DNA from: Lentimicrobiaceae bacterium
GTDB taxonomy: Bacteria > Bacteroidota > Bacteroidia > Bacteroidales > UBA4417
Direction: 5' to 3'
DNA: 48,429 nucleotides
Assembly: GCA_028697555.1 (NCBI GenBank)
Contig: JAQVEX010000012.1
Location: forward strand, 1 to 48,429
Shown here: positions 33,918 to 42,531 of the stretch, piece after piece
How positions within the stretch are numbered: the first letter of the stretch is position 1
Layout: each line of letters begins with the position of its first letter
Position numbers and translations under genes: made by a program
Notes under the pieces: model-generated
The model's database searches: none
The model's input: the letters and a program-made list of their open reading frames with translations, nothing else
What the model was told of the DNA's origin: nothing

Positions 33918-35423
33918 ATGAGAAACATATTTAAGATTAGTCCTGCCACATTAACTCTCAACGATATAAAAGATATACTTCATAATAATTTATTTATCGA
34001 ACTTTCTGATGAATCGGTGCAACTGATAAACAATTGCCGTGATTATTTGGACAAAAAGATGGATGAGCAGGATGGACCTATATACGGTATTAACACTGGT
34101 TTCGGCTCTTTGTATAATCGTTCAATTTCTAAAAACGACTTAACCAAATTGCAAGAAAACCTGATTAAGAGCCATGCCTGTGGTTTCGGCGAAGAAGTAA
34201 ATCCAATAATTGTCAAGATTATGCTGTTGCTCAAGGCTCACGCATTATCTTTGGGCAAGTCGGGAGTGCAATTGCAAACCGTACAGCGTTTGTTAGATAT
34301 GTTTAACAACGACATTTTACCCGAAGTTCGTCAGCAAGGTTCGTTAGGAGCTTCCGGCGATTTGGCTCCTTTGGCTCATTTGGTTTTACCCTTGCTTGGT
34401 TTAGGAAAAGTTTATTACAAAGGCGAAAAACGCGATTCAGCCGATGTTTTCAACAGCTTAGGATTAGAAACCATTAATTTAAAATCGAAAGAAGGTTTGG
34501 CATTGCTCAATGGAACTCAGTTTATGAGTTCACATTCCGTTTATGCCTTGTTGCGAGCCAAACGTCTTATAAATCTTGCCGATGTTACGGGAGCTATTTC
34601 TATTGAAGCATACGACGGCAGATTAGACCCGTTTGTAGAGCAGTTACATCGTATTCGTCCACATCAAGGTCAAATTACTACTGCAAATAACATTCGTAAT
34701 GTGTTAAAAGACAGCAAGTTGATAAAAAGGGAGGGCAAGGCAGTACAAGACCCATATTCATTCAGATGTATACCTCAGGTTCACGGTGCAGTTAAAGATA
34801 CTATTGAATACGTTGAACAAGTCGTTACACGCGAAATAAACTCCGTTACTGACAATCCGACTATTTTTCCAGAAGATGACCTTATCGTTTCGGGTGGCAA
34901 TTTCCACGGCGAACCTTTAGCTCTTGTCTTAGATTTTATGTCAATGGCTTTATCGGAGTTAGGTAATATTTCCGAAAGACGAGTTTATAGACTAATATCC
35001 GGACAGCGAAATTTACCCGAATTTTTGGTTAAGCATCCCGGACTTAATTCCGGCTTTATGATTCCTCAATATACATCGGCATCTATTGTTTCGCAAAACA
35101 AGCAATTGGCAACTCCGGCATCGGTTGATAGTATACCTTCGTCAAACGAACAAGAAGACCACGTTAGCATGGGGGCAAACGCTGCAACTAAAACCGTCAG
35201 AATAATTGATAATTTGGAAAGGATTTTATCTATTGAGCTGTTTGCAGCTTTTCAGGCTATTGAGTTCAAGGGTATTGAAAACACATCGTCAAGTATAAAA
35301 AAATTGCATGAAAAATATCGTCAGAGTGTTTCTTTTGTCGAAGATGACGTTGTAATGTACCAATTGATGGATAAATCATTAGAGTTTGTTAAAAACAATA
35401 ATTTTGATATTTATTTGGAATAA
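33918..35423 (+). CDS. hutH: Histidine ammonia-lyase
   Basis: A 501-residue aromatic amino acid lyase of the usual length. The MIO cofactor triad A145-S146-G147 lies in GSLGASGDLAPLAH. Y56 in YGINTGFG is the catalytic Tyr region. The selectivity site reads SH (NLIKSHACGFG), as in histidine lyases rather than tyrosine or phenylalanine lyases. Further blocks are GTQFMSSHS, VTDNPTIFPEDD and GGNFHGEPLAL. It converts histidine to urocanate and ammonia. No hutU, hutI or ftcD gene is near, so the rest of the pathway must be elsewhere or the product has another use. Confidence 0.93.
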   Translation: MRNIFKISPATLTLNDIKDILHNNLFIELSDESVQLINNCRDYLDKKMDEQDGPIYGINTGFGSLYNRSISKNDLTKLQENLIKSHACGFGEEVNPIIVKIMLLLKAHALSLGKSGVQLQTVQRLLDMFNNDILPEVRQQGSLGASGDLAPLAHLVLPLLGLGKVYYKGEKRDSADVFNSLGLETINLKSKEGLALLNGTQFMSSHSVYALLRAKRLINLADVTGAISIEAYDGRLDPFVEQLHRIRPHQGQITTANNIRNVLKDSKLIKREGKAVQDPYSFRCIPQVHGAVKDTIEYVEQVVTREINSVTDNPTIFPEDDLIVSGGNFHGEPLALVLDFMSMALSELGNISERRVYRLISGQRNLPEFLVKHPGLNSGFMIPQYTSASIVSQNKQLATPASVDSIPSSNEQEDHVSMGANAATKTVRIIDNLERILSIELFAAFQAIEFKGIENTSSSIKKLHEKYRQSVSFVEDDVVMYQLMDKSLEFVKNNNFDIYLE

Positions 35424-35462
35424 TTATACATGTTTTTTTTGATGGATTAAGGAAAGATATCT

Positions 35463-35909
35463 ATGTTTCAGTTAAACAGCGATAAGCAAAAAGCACCACA
35501 AGAATTAGATGCACAAAACGAAGTGTTTTTACGTTTTCTTTGCATAATAACTTTTATTTACTGTGGTCTGTACACGTTTTCAAATACGTTTTTGGCAATA
35601 ACTAAAGATAGCTTAAGTCAGATAATGGAAATATTTGAAGACGAAACAATGCACGAAATCGCGACTTTACTTATCGAAGCTAACGTATGGTTTTTTATTT
35701 TTTCGGCAATATTGTATGCAGTTTCTATATACGGAGCATATAAAATGCTTAAACTGAACAAGATAGGATTTCATTTTTATGCAATGTCGCAATTACTGCT
35801 ACTTATTGTTTCGGTTTACTTTTTACCCGAAACTTCAAGTATGCTATCATTTATAGTTACAATATTGTTTATATACTTCTTTAGCAGGTTTTTAAAATAT
35901 ATGCATTAA
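35463..35909 (+). CDS. Small integral membrane protein, unknown function
   Basis: A 148-residue protein with four hydrophobic segments (about residues 25-45, 75-95, 103-120 and 125-143) and a hydrophilic N-terminus, ending FLKYMH. It starts 39 nt after hutH on the same strand and could be co-transcribed with it. I do not recognise a family. The hydrophobic pattern and absence of a stop-rich frame make it a likely real gene. Confidence 0.65.
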   Translation: MFQLNSDKQKAPQELDAQNEVFLRFLCIITFIYCGLYTFSNTFLAITKDSLSQIMEIFEDETMHEIATLLIEANVWFFIFSAILYAVSIYGAYKMLKLNKIGFHFYAMSQLLLLIVSVYFLPETSSMLSFIVTILFIYFFSRFLKYMH

Positions 35910-35969
35910 CTCTACTGAAAAGCTATATTATCTGTTAGATAAGTATCTTTAACTACGAAGCTTATATTA

Positions 35970-36043
35970 TCTGTTGGCTTTTAGCTCTTAGCTCTTGGCT
36001 GTTGGCTTTTGGCTCATAGCCGTTGGCTGAGTAAGCTAAAAGC
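35970..36043 (+). repeat. Heptamer array, TNTTRGC family
   Basis: The spacer 35910-36240 (331 bp) between two converging genes holds no gene but several repeats. This one has about nine units of the form T-N-TTRGC (TTTTAGC, TCTTAGC, TCTTGGC, TGTTGGC, TTTTGGC, TCATAGC, CGTTGGC) on the plus strand, ending in an inverted fragment AAGCTAAAAGCC at 36033-36044. Confidence 0.88.
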
Positions 36044-36057
36044 CCCGAAACTTCGGG
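36044..36057. other. Small hairpin CCCGA/TCGGG
   Basis: CCCGA and TCGGG pair over a 4-nt loop, directly after the heptamer array. No T run follows, so it is not a standard terminator. Confidence 0.4.
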
Positions 36058-36082
36058 ACAACACGAAACACTATCTACTCTC

Positions 36083-36129
36083 CATTTTCGGCACTTCGAT
36101 ACGCCTACGGCACTCAGTGACCGAAAATG
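36083..36129. repeat. Long imperfect palindrome of a Bacteroidetes intergenic repeat type
   Basis: CATTTTCGG (36083-36091) pairs exactly with CCGAAAATG (36121-36129), and CACT (36092-36095) with AGTG (36116-36119), one base bulged. The interior resembles the 'CACTGAGT-GCCGTAGGC-TATCGAAGTG' sequence widespread in Bacteroidetes spacers as I recall it. A related fragment, GCTGAGCTCGCCGAAGCAC, is at 255-273. Confidence 0.7.
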
Positions 36130-36143
36130 TCTAACTCAGTACT

Positions 36144-36170
36144 AACCCGCAACCCGTAACCCGCAACTCG
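36144..36170 (-). repeat. Heptamer array, AACCCGY family
   Basis: AACCCGC, AACCCGT, AACCCGC and a partial fourth unit, ending about 70 nt from the yebC stop. It has the same 7-bp period with an unrelated unit sequence. Confidence 0.8.
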
Positions 36171-36240
36171 ATATTGTTAAAAATTGCAAGAGTATTTCCA
36201 GATATCAATTAAGGTAATAAAAAAGAAAATTATGTATTTT

Positions 36241-36993
36241 TTAAGCATTATTTTCAATGGCTTCCATAAGCTCATCGGTAATTTCCATGTTATGATATAC
36301 CGATTGCACATCGTCGTCATCTTCAAAAACATCAATCAGCTTAAGAATTTTTTGTGCAGTTTCAAGGTCAACAATATTTGTATCCTTTGGTATTCTTTGC
36401 AGTTCTGCGTTTTCGGGCTCTATATTTAGTTCTTCTAATTTTTTCATCATGTTGCCAAAGTCTTCCATAGCAGTATAAACTGTATAAAAACCGTCTTCTA
36501 CTTCAATATCTTCGGCACCTGCCTCAATAATGTTAAGTTCAAATTCATCTCTATCAATATCTCCGACGGGGATTGTAAAAACGCCTTTACGGTCGAACAA
36601 AAAACTCAAAGAACCGTTAGTACCCAAACTACCGCCATGCTTATTAAAATAACTACGTACATTGCTAATGGTGCGTTGTTGATTGTCGGTAGTAGCTTCA
36701 ATAAATATTGCTATACCGCCATTGGCATAACCTTCAAAAGTAATCTCGCTGTATTGGCTACCGTCTTTGTCGCTTCCTTTATTTATAGCTCTTTGGATAT
36801 TATCCTTAGGCATACTTGCACCCTTGGCGTTAGCAATAGCTAATCTCAATCTGGGATTAGTATCCGGATCGGGTCCACCTTCTTTAACAGCAACGGTTAT
36901 TTCTTTTATTATCTTCGAAAATATTTTTGAGCGTTTGGCATCTGCCGCGCCCTTTTTACGTTTTATAGTTGACCACTTACTATGTCCAGCCAT
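36241..36993 (-). CDS. YebC/PmpR/TACO1-family protein
   Basis: A 250-residue protein with the invariant start MAGHSKWSTIKRKKGAADAK (20 residues), then SKIIKEITVAVKEGGPDP, NPRLRLAIANAKGASMPKDNI, and GYANGGIAIFIEATTDN. The family comprises DNA-binding regulators by older reports and, more recently, ribosome-associated factors easing translation of proline stretches. The C-terminus is rich in Asp and Glu (DVFEDDDDVQSV). It lies 48 nt after clpC but has its own -7 box. Confidence 0.95.
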   Translation of the reverse strand: MAGHSKWSTIKRKKGAADAKRSKIFSKIIKEITVAVKEGGPDPDTNPRLRLAIANAKGASMPKDNIQRAINKGSDKDGSQYSEITFEGYANGGIAIFIEATTDNQQRTISNVRSYFNKHGGSLGTNGSLSFLFDRKGVFTIPVGDIDRDEFELNIIEAGAEDIEVEDGFYTVYTAMEDFGNMMKKLEELNIEPENAELQRIPKDTNIVDLETAQKILKLIDVFEDDDDVQSVYHNMEITDELMEAIENNA

Positions 36994-37022
36994 CTCTGTG
37001 TTTCTTTATGTTAATAATATTA

Positions 37023-37030
37023 CAAAGGTA
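37023..37030 (-). promoter_or_regulatory. -7 box upstream of yebC
   Basis: TACCTTTG on the minus strand fits TAnnTTTG, 30 nt before the yebC ATG and inside the 48-bp spacer after clpC. Confidence 0.45.
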
Positions 37031-37041
37031 ATGTTTTTTTA

Positions 37042-39609
37042 TTAATTGTTAATTTCTTCGACAGTAATATTGTTTTCAATTTCTTTTGTGGGTTTAGATA
37101 CGGAAATAACAATATCTTTAAGAGTAGCATTATAATCAACCAAAATATTATCGCCCGATTTAAGCTTACCTTTTATAATTTCTTCCGAAATTTTATCCTC
37201 AACATATTTTTGAATAGCTCTCTTTAAAGGTCTAGCTCCATATTGTTCGTCCCAACCTTCGTCTAAAATAAAGTCTTTAGCTTTTTTGGTAATACTGATG
37301 TTGTAATTCAAGTTACTAATTCTTGAAAAAACTTCTTTCAATTCAATATCTATGATTTTGTACAAGTCTTTTTTACCTAGCGAATCAAATATTATTATAT
37401 CATCAACTCTGTTGATAAATTCAGGTGTAAAGGTCTTTTTCATTTCTTTTTCAATAATACCTTTAACAATAATATCCGTTTGCGATGACTTTGCACCTGT
37501 GTTAAAACCGACTCCTGTTCCAAAATCTTTCAAACGCTTACTTCCAATATTAGAAGTCATTATTATAATAGTGTTTCTAAAGTCAACCTTTTTACCCAAA
37601 CTATCTGTTAGTTTTCCTTCGTCAAGAACTTGTAGCAAAATATTGAAAATATCAGTATGTGCTTTTTCAATTTCATCTAACAGAATAATAGAGTAGGGAC
37701 GATGTCTAACTTGTTCGGTAAGCTGACCGCCTTCCTGATAGCCAACGTATCCCGGAGGAGCTCCTACCAATCGCGAAACGTTGAATTTTTCCATATATTC
37801 ACTCATATCTATCCTGATAAGATTTTCTTTTGAGTCGAACAAAAATTCGGCAAGCACCTTAGCCAAATGAGTTTTTCCAACTCCGGTAGGACCTAAAAAT
37901 ATAAAACTTCCAATAGGTCTGTTCGGGTCTTTAAGTCCGGCTCTGTTTCTGCGAATAGCTTTCGATATTTTTTCTATTGCTTTGTTTTGTCCTACGACTT
38001 GTTTAGACAATTCCTTCTCAATGTTAAGCAATCTGTCGGTTTCATTTTCGGCTATGCGCTGTACTGGAACGCCTGTCATCATTGCAATAACTTCGGCTAC
38101 GTTTTCGTAGGTAACAATCTGACGGTTCTTTTTAGACTCGTTAGTCCACTGTATTTTTTGTTTCTCTATTTTCGACTGAATAAGTCTTTCTTCATCTCTG
38201 TAAGATGCAGCCTTTTCAAACTGCTGACTTTTTATAGCTTCAAGTTTTTTCTCTTGAACAACTTCGAGTTCTTTTTCCAAATTTTGAAGCTCTGTAGGCA
38301 CATTTATATTCGAAATATGAACTTTTGAACCGGCTTCGTCCATAGCATCTATAGCTTTATCGGGCAAAGCTCGATCCGACAAATACCTATTAGTTAAGGT
38401 TACACACGCTCTTATAGCTTCATCGGAGTAAATAACGTTATGATGGTCTTCGTATCTGTCTTTTATTTGTTTTAATATTTGAATGGTTTCTTCGGGCGTG
38501 GTAGGCTCGACCATAACTTTTTGAAATCGTCTTTCCAAAGCACCGTCTTTTTCAATATTTTCTCTGTATTCATCAAGGGTGGTTGCACCAATACACTGAA
38601 TTGTTCCGTTGGCAAGAGCCGGCTTGAATATATTGCTGGCATCTAATCCGCCACTAACATTACCTGCACCGACAATAGTATGAATTTCATCGATAAATAA
38701 AATTACATCTTTGTTGCTTTCCAATTCGGTGATAAGAGCTTTCATACGCTCTTCAAACTGCCCCCTGTACTTAGTGCCGGCAACCATGCTAGCCATATCA
38801 ATATTGACAACTCTTTTGTTGAATAAAGTTCTGGGGATTTTCTTCTGAACTATCCTTTGAGCCAAGCCTTCTGCAATAGCAGTTTTACCAACTCCGGGCT
38901 CGCCTATAAGTATTGGGTTGTTTTTTTTGCGGCGACTTAATATTTGCGATATCCTAATAAGTTCTTTTTCACGACCAATAATTGGGTCTAAAAGGTTTTC
39001 GGCTGCTGCTTTTGTTAAATCTTTGCCAAAGGCATCTAGTACGGGAGTACTTACCTTTGAGCTACTCGAACTTGACCCGTAGCTACTTGAGCGTGATGAT
39101 TTTTTTGCATCAACGTCGCTTTCTTCGTTGAAAACATTATCTTCGCTATCGTTTTTACCGTAGTCGGCTATGGTAATATCTTCAACATCTTCTTTAAAAC
39201 TTTCGTAATCAACCTCGTAGTCTCTTTCTAAAATTTTGGTAACTATATTATCCTTATCTTTTAAAATAGCCAACATAACGTGCTCAGTATCAATATACTC
39301 ATCGTTAAAATTTCTTGCTTCCAAATATGTTGACTTTAAGGCTCTTTCGGCTTGTTTTTGCAAAGGAATATCGTCGTTTGCGTTAGAACCTAAATTGTAG
39401 TTTTTAGCGACTATAAGCTCAATTTTGTGTTTCAATTCAATAATATCAACACCTTCTAAGGTAAGAATTTCTATAGCAACACCTTTACCTTCTCTTATAA
39501 GTCCTAACATTAAATGTTCAACTCCAATATGGTCGTTACCCAAACGTATAGCTTCTTCACGGCTATATGCCAGTACATCTTTTACTCTTTTTGAAAATTT
39601 TGCTTCCAT
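37042..39609 (-). CDS. clpC: ClpC-type AAA+ unfoldase, Clp protease ATP-binding subunit
   Basis: An 855-residue class I Clp ATPase. The N domain (1-145) begins FSKRVKDVLAYSREEA, followed by a Ser-rich linker (about 170-190). The first AAA+ domain has Walker A GEPGVGKTAIAEGLA near 235. A UVR-type coiled-coil middle region lies at about 435-475 (EAIKSQQFEKAASYRDEE), which distinguishes ClpC from ClpB. The second AAA+ domain has GPTGVGKTHLAKVLA near 573. A VGF loop (GTGVGFNTGAKSS), the usual ClpP docking tripeptide, is present. It unfolds substrates for ClpP in the cytoplasm. No ctsR or mcs genes adjoin it. It is divergent from gyrA. Confidence 0.95.
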   Translation of the reverse strand: MEAKFSKRVKDVLAYSREEAIRLGNDHIGVEHLMLGLIREGKGVAIEILTLEGVDIIELKHKIELIVAKNYNLGSNANDDIPLQKQAERALKSTYLEARNFNDEYIDTEHVMLAILKDKDNIVTKILERDYEVDYESFKEDVEDITIADYGKNDSEDNVFNEESDVDAKKSSRSSSYGSSSSSSKVSTPVLDAFGKDLTKAAAENLLDPIIGREKELIRISQILSRRKKNNPILIGEPGVGKTAIAEGLAQRIVQKKIPRTLFNKRVVNIDMASMVAGTKYRGQFEERMKALITELESNKDVILFIDEIHTIVGAGNVSGGLDASNIFKPALANGTIQCIGATTLDEYRENIEKDGALERRFQKVMVEPTTPEETIQILKQIKDRYEDHHNVIYSDEAIRACVTLTNRYLSDRALPDKAIDAMDEAGSKVHISNINVPTELQNLEKELEVVQEKKLEAIKSQQFEKAASYRDEERLIQSKIEKQKIQWTNESKKNRQIVTYENVAEVIAMMTGVPVQRIAENETDRLLNIEKELSKQVVGQNKAIEKISKAIRRNRAGLKDPNRPIGSFIFLGPTGVGKTHLAKVLAEFLFDSKENLIRIDMSEYMEKFNVSRLVGAPPGYVGYQEGGQLTEQVRHRPYSIILLDEIEKAHTDIFNILLQVLDEGKLTDSLGKKVDFRNTIIIMTSNIGSKRLKDFGTGVGFNTGAKSSQTDIIVKGIIEKEMKKTFTPEFINRVDDIIIFDSLGKKDLYKIIDIELKEVFSRISNLNYNISITKKAKDFILDEGWDEQYGARPLKRAIQKYVEDKISEEIIKGKLKSGDNILVDYNATLKDIVISVSKPTKEIENNITVEEINN

Positions 39610-39665
39610 AGTATCTTATAATCCGCATATTTAATGCCAAACTAATAATGCAGCTAATTATTCCA

Positions 39666-39673
39666 CAAAAGTA
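39666..39673 (-). promoter_or_regulatory. -7 box upstream of clpC
   Basis: TACTTTTG on the minus strand fits TAnnTTTG, giving a leader of about 50 nt. I see no heat-shock (CIRCE- or CtsR-like) operator in the spacer. Confidence 0.45.
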
Positions 39674-39831
39674 AAAATTTAATATGGTATCTATAAACTT
39701 TTTAACAATCTTTATCGTTAAACAATGGGTTAAGATATTGAAAATCTGCACAATAAACTTATTAACAATTATTTGTTCAAAACCATTTAATTAAATGACA
39801 AGTTGTCAGACTGAGATTAACAAAAAATGTG

Positions 39832-39839
39832 TAAATTTG
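39832..39839 (+). promoter_or_regulatory. -7 box upstream of gyrA
   Basis: TAAATTTG fits TAnnTTTG, 47 nt before the gyrA ATG. The 277-bp divergent spacer has no repeats and no gene. Confidence 0.45.
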
Positions 39840-39886
39840 TAAAATAAAGTATAAATCACAATAAACTGATAATGAATTAAATGTAG

Positions 39887-42454
39887 ATGAAAGACAATAG
39901 AGAAGAATTTACAACTGAGAACGAAAAAATAATACCGGTAAATATTTCAAAGCAAATGAAGACCGCATACATCGATTATGCTATGTCGGTAATTGTTTCG
40001 AGAGCTTTACCTGATGTTAGAGACGGCTTTAAGCCCGTGCATCGTAGGGTATTATACGGTATGCAAGAGTTAGGATTGTATTCTAATAGGGGATATAAGA
40101 AATCGGCACGTATTGTTGGAGAAGTAATGGGTAAATATCACCCACACGGCGACAGTTCCGTTTACGGTGCTATGGTCAGGCTGGCTCAACCATGGGCTAT
40201 GCGATACCCATTGGTTGACGGACAAGGCAACTTCGGCTCTATTGACGGAGATAGTCCGGCAGCTATGCGTTATACCGAAGCCAGAATGAAAAAAATGGCT
40301 GAAGAAATGCTTGTCGATATTGATAAAGATACGGTTGACATGCAGCTCAACTTCGACGATAGTTTGAAAGAGCCTACAGTATTACCTTCAAAACTGCCTA
40401 ATTTGCTTATAAACGGAACTTCGGGTATAGCTGTAGGTATGGCTACAAATATTGCTCCGCATAACCTAACCGAAGTAGTTAATGGTTGTATTGCATATAT
40501 AGATAATAGAGATATTACAATAAAGGAACTTATGCAGTACATTACTGCACCGGATTTCCCGACAGGTGGAACAATTTACGGGTACGATGGGGTTATTCAG
40601 GCTTTTGAAACAGGAAAAGGTCGTATTGTTGTTAGGGGTGATGCCAAAATAGAAACAGACAGTAAAGACAACGAAATGATAGTGGTAACTTCAATACCAT
40701 ACGTTGTTAATAAATCGGAAATGATTAGAAAAACAGCCGACCTTGTTAATGACCGTAAAATTGAAGGAATTAGAGATATAAGAGACGAAAGCGATAGAAA
40801 TGGTATAAGAATAGTTTATGAAGTTAAAAGAGATGCTCTTGCAAGTGTTGTGCTGAATTTGTTGTATCAAAATACTGAACTTCAATCCAGTTTTAACGTT
40901 AACACCATTGCACTTGTTAATGGTCGTCCGCTTCAGCTAAATCTTAAAGAGATGATTGAACACTTTGTCAATCACCGCCATGAAGTTATTGTCAGACGTA
41001 CACAATTTGAGTTAAATCAGGCTGAAGAAAAAGCTCATATATTAGAAGGTCTTGTTATTGCGATTGACAATATCGACGAAGTAATATCAATTATTCGTGC
41101 AGCTTCAACTCCTGATATTGCCAGAGAAAATCTAATTGAAAGATTTGGCTTTACCGATGTTCAGGCTAAAGCTATATTGGCTATGCGTTTGCAGCGTCTT
41201 ACAGGTTTGGAACGCGAAAAACTTAAAGCCGAATACGAAGATTTATTAGTCCTTATTGCCAAGCTAAAAGAAATTCTTGCCGACGTTAATAAGCAGCTAG
41301 AAATAGTTAAAGACGAGCTTATTGAAGTTAGAGAAAAATACGGCGACGAAAGAAGAACAAAAATTGAGTACTCGTCAGCCGATTTCAGAATTGAAGACAC
41401 AATAGCCGACGAAGGTATGGTTGTTACTGTGTCGCATATGGGATATATTAAAAGGACTTCGTTAGATGAATATAGGTTGCAGAATAGGGGAGGCAAAGGC
41501 TCCAGAGGTTCTGATTTTAGAGACGAAGATTATCTAGAACACCTATTTATTTCCAACACACACGGATATTTATTAATTTTTACCGAAAGCGGAAAATGCC
41601 ATTGGTTAAGAACATTTGAAATCCCCGAAGGGTCTAAAAATTCAAAGGGTAGAGCTATTCAAAATTTATTGAACATAGATAAAGACGATAAAATTAAATC
41701 TATCCTAAATATTTCAAATCCAAACGATGAAAAATTCGAGTCTTCGCATTTTGTTGTTTTTTGTACCAAAAACGGAACTATAAAAAGGACAAGTCTGGAA
41801 GCATTTTCAAGACCTAGAAGTGGTGGTATTAGAGCTATAGTTATCAACGAAGGCGATAGTTTGCTTGAAGCAAAACTAACCAACGGCAAACAAGAAATTA
41901 TATTAGGGATAAAGAGCGGTAAAGCCATCAGATTTAACGAAACAACCGTTAGAGAAGTGGGTAGAAATGCTGCCGGAGTTAAAGGAATTACATTAAATAA
42001 ACATAAAGATGAAGTAATTGGCATAATTTGTGTTGATCCTGATGATGAAGACGAATCTATTTTGGTAGTTTCGGAAAACGGATACGGAAAACGATCGAAA
42101 CTCGAGGATTATAGAGTTACCAATAGGGGAGGCAAAGGTGTAAAAACCATTAACATAACGGAGAAAACAGGTGATTTGGTAGCTATAAAAGATGTTAAGG
42201 ATGGAGACGAGTTGATGATTATTAACAAGGAAGGAATAATTATCAGAATAGCAGTCGAAGATATTAGAATTATTGGTAGAGTAGCGCAAGGTGTTAAACT
42301 TATTGACATGCAAGAAGGTGACCAAATAGCAGCAGTTGCTAAAGTACCTTACGCAGTTATTAACTTAGATGCCGAACCTGATGAAGAAAATAATATTTAT
42401 GACAACGAGGAACATGCAGAAGAAGCTGAGGCAGATTATGAAAATGAAGAATAA
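39887..42454 (+). CDS. gyrA: DNA gyrase subunit A
   Basis: An 855-residue type IIA topoisomerase subunit. The breakage-reunion domain has [40 protein letters not shown] and catalytic Y129 in [10 protein letters not shown]. The C-terminal half is a beta-pinwheel with GyrA-box-like sequences ([12 protein letters not shown] and [12 protein letters not shown]). The second one, with the QRRGGKG-like form, favours gyrase over topoisomerase IV ParC. The C-terminus is acidic ([15 protein letters not shown]). The residue corresponding to E. coli D87 is G94. It is followed by a TPR protein gene after 77 nt. Confidence 0.93.
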   Translation: MKDNREEFTTENEKIIPVNISKQMKTAYIDYAMSVIVSRALPDVRDGFKPVHRRVLYGMQELGLYSNRGYKKSARIVGEVMGKYHPHGDSSVYGAMVRLAQPWAMRYPLVDGQGNFGSIDGDSPAAMRYTEARMKKMAEEMLVDIDKDTVDMQLNFDDSLKEPTVLPSKLPNLLINGTSGIAVGMATNIAPHNLTEVVNGCIAYIDNRDITIKELMQYITAPDFPTGGTIYGYDGVIQAFETGKGRIVVRGDAKIETDSKDNEMIVVTSIPYVVNKSEMIRKTADLVNDRKIEGIRDIRDESDRNGIRIVYEVKRDALASVVLNLLYQNTELQSSFNVNTIALVNGRPLQLNLKEMIEHFVNHRHEVIVRRTQFELNQAEEKAHILEGLVIAIDNIDEVISIIRAASTPDIARENLIERFGFTDVQAKAILAMRLQRLTGLEREKLKAEYEDLLVLIAKLKEILADVNKQLEIVKDELIEVREKYGDERRTKIEYSSADFRIEDTIADEGMVVTVSHMGYIKRTSLDEYRLQNRGGKGSRGSDFRDEDYLEHLFISNTHGYLLIFTESGKCHWLRTFEIPEGSKNSKGRAIQNLLNIDKDDKIKSILNISNPNDEKFESSHFVVFCTKNGTIKRTSLEAFSRPRSGGIRAIVINEGDSLLEAKLTNGKQEIILGIKSGKAIRFNETTVREVGRNAAGVKGITLNKHKDEVIGIICVDPDDEDESILVVSENGYGKRSKLEDYRVTNRGGKGVKTINITEKTGDLVAIKDVKDGDELMIINKEGIIIRIAVEDIRIIGRVAQGVKLIDMQEGDQIAAVAKVPYAVINLDAEPDEENNIYDNEEHAEEAEADYENEE

Positions 42455-42462
42455 ACTATGTT

Positions 42463-42491
42463 CATTAAAACATTAAACATTAAACATTATA
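42463..42491 (+). repeat. Short heptamer array CATTAAA
   Basis: CATTAAAA, CATTAAA, CATTAAA, CATTATA directly after the gyrA stop. It is A+T-rich and short, so it is less secure than the other heptamer arrays. Confidence 0.5.
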
Positions 42492-42531
42492 AATTATAAC
42501 AAATAACATTAAATCACAAAAATTTTAAACC

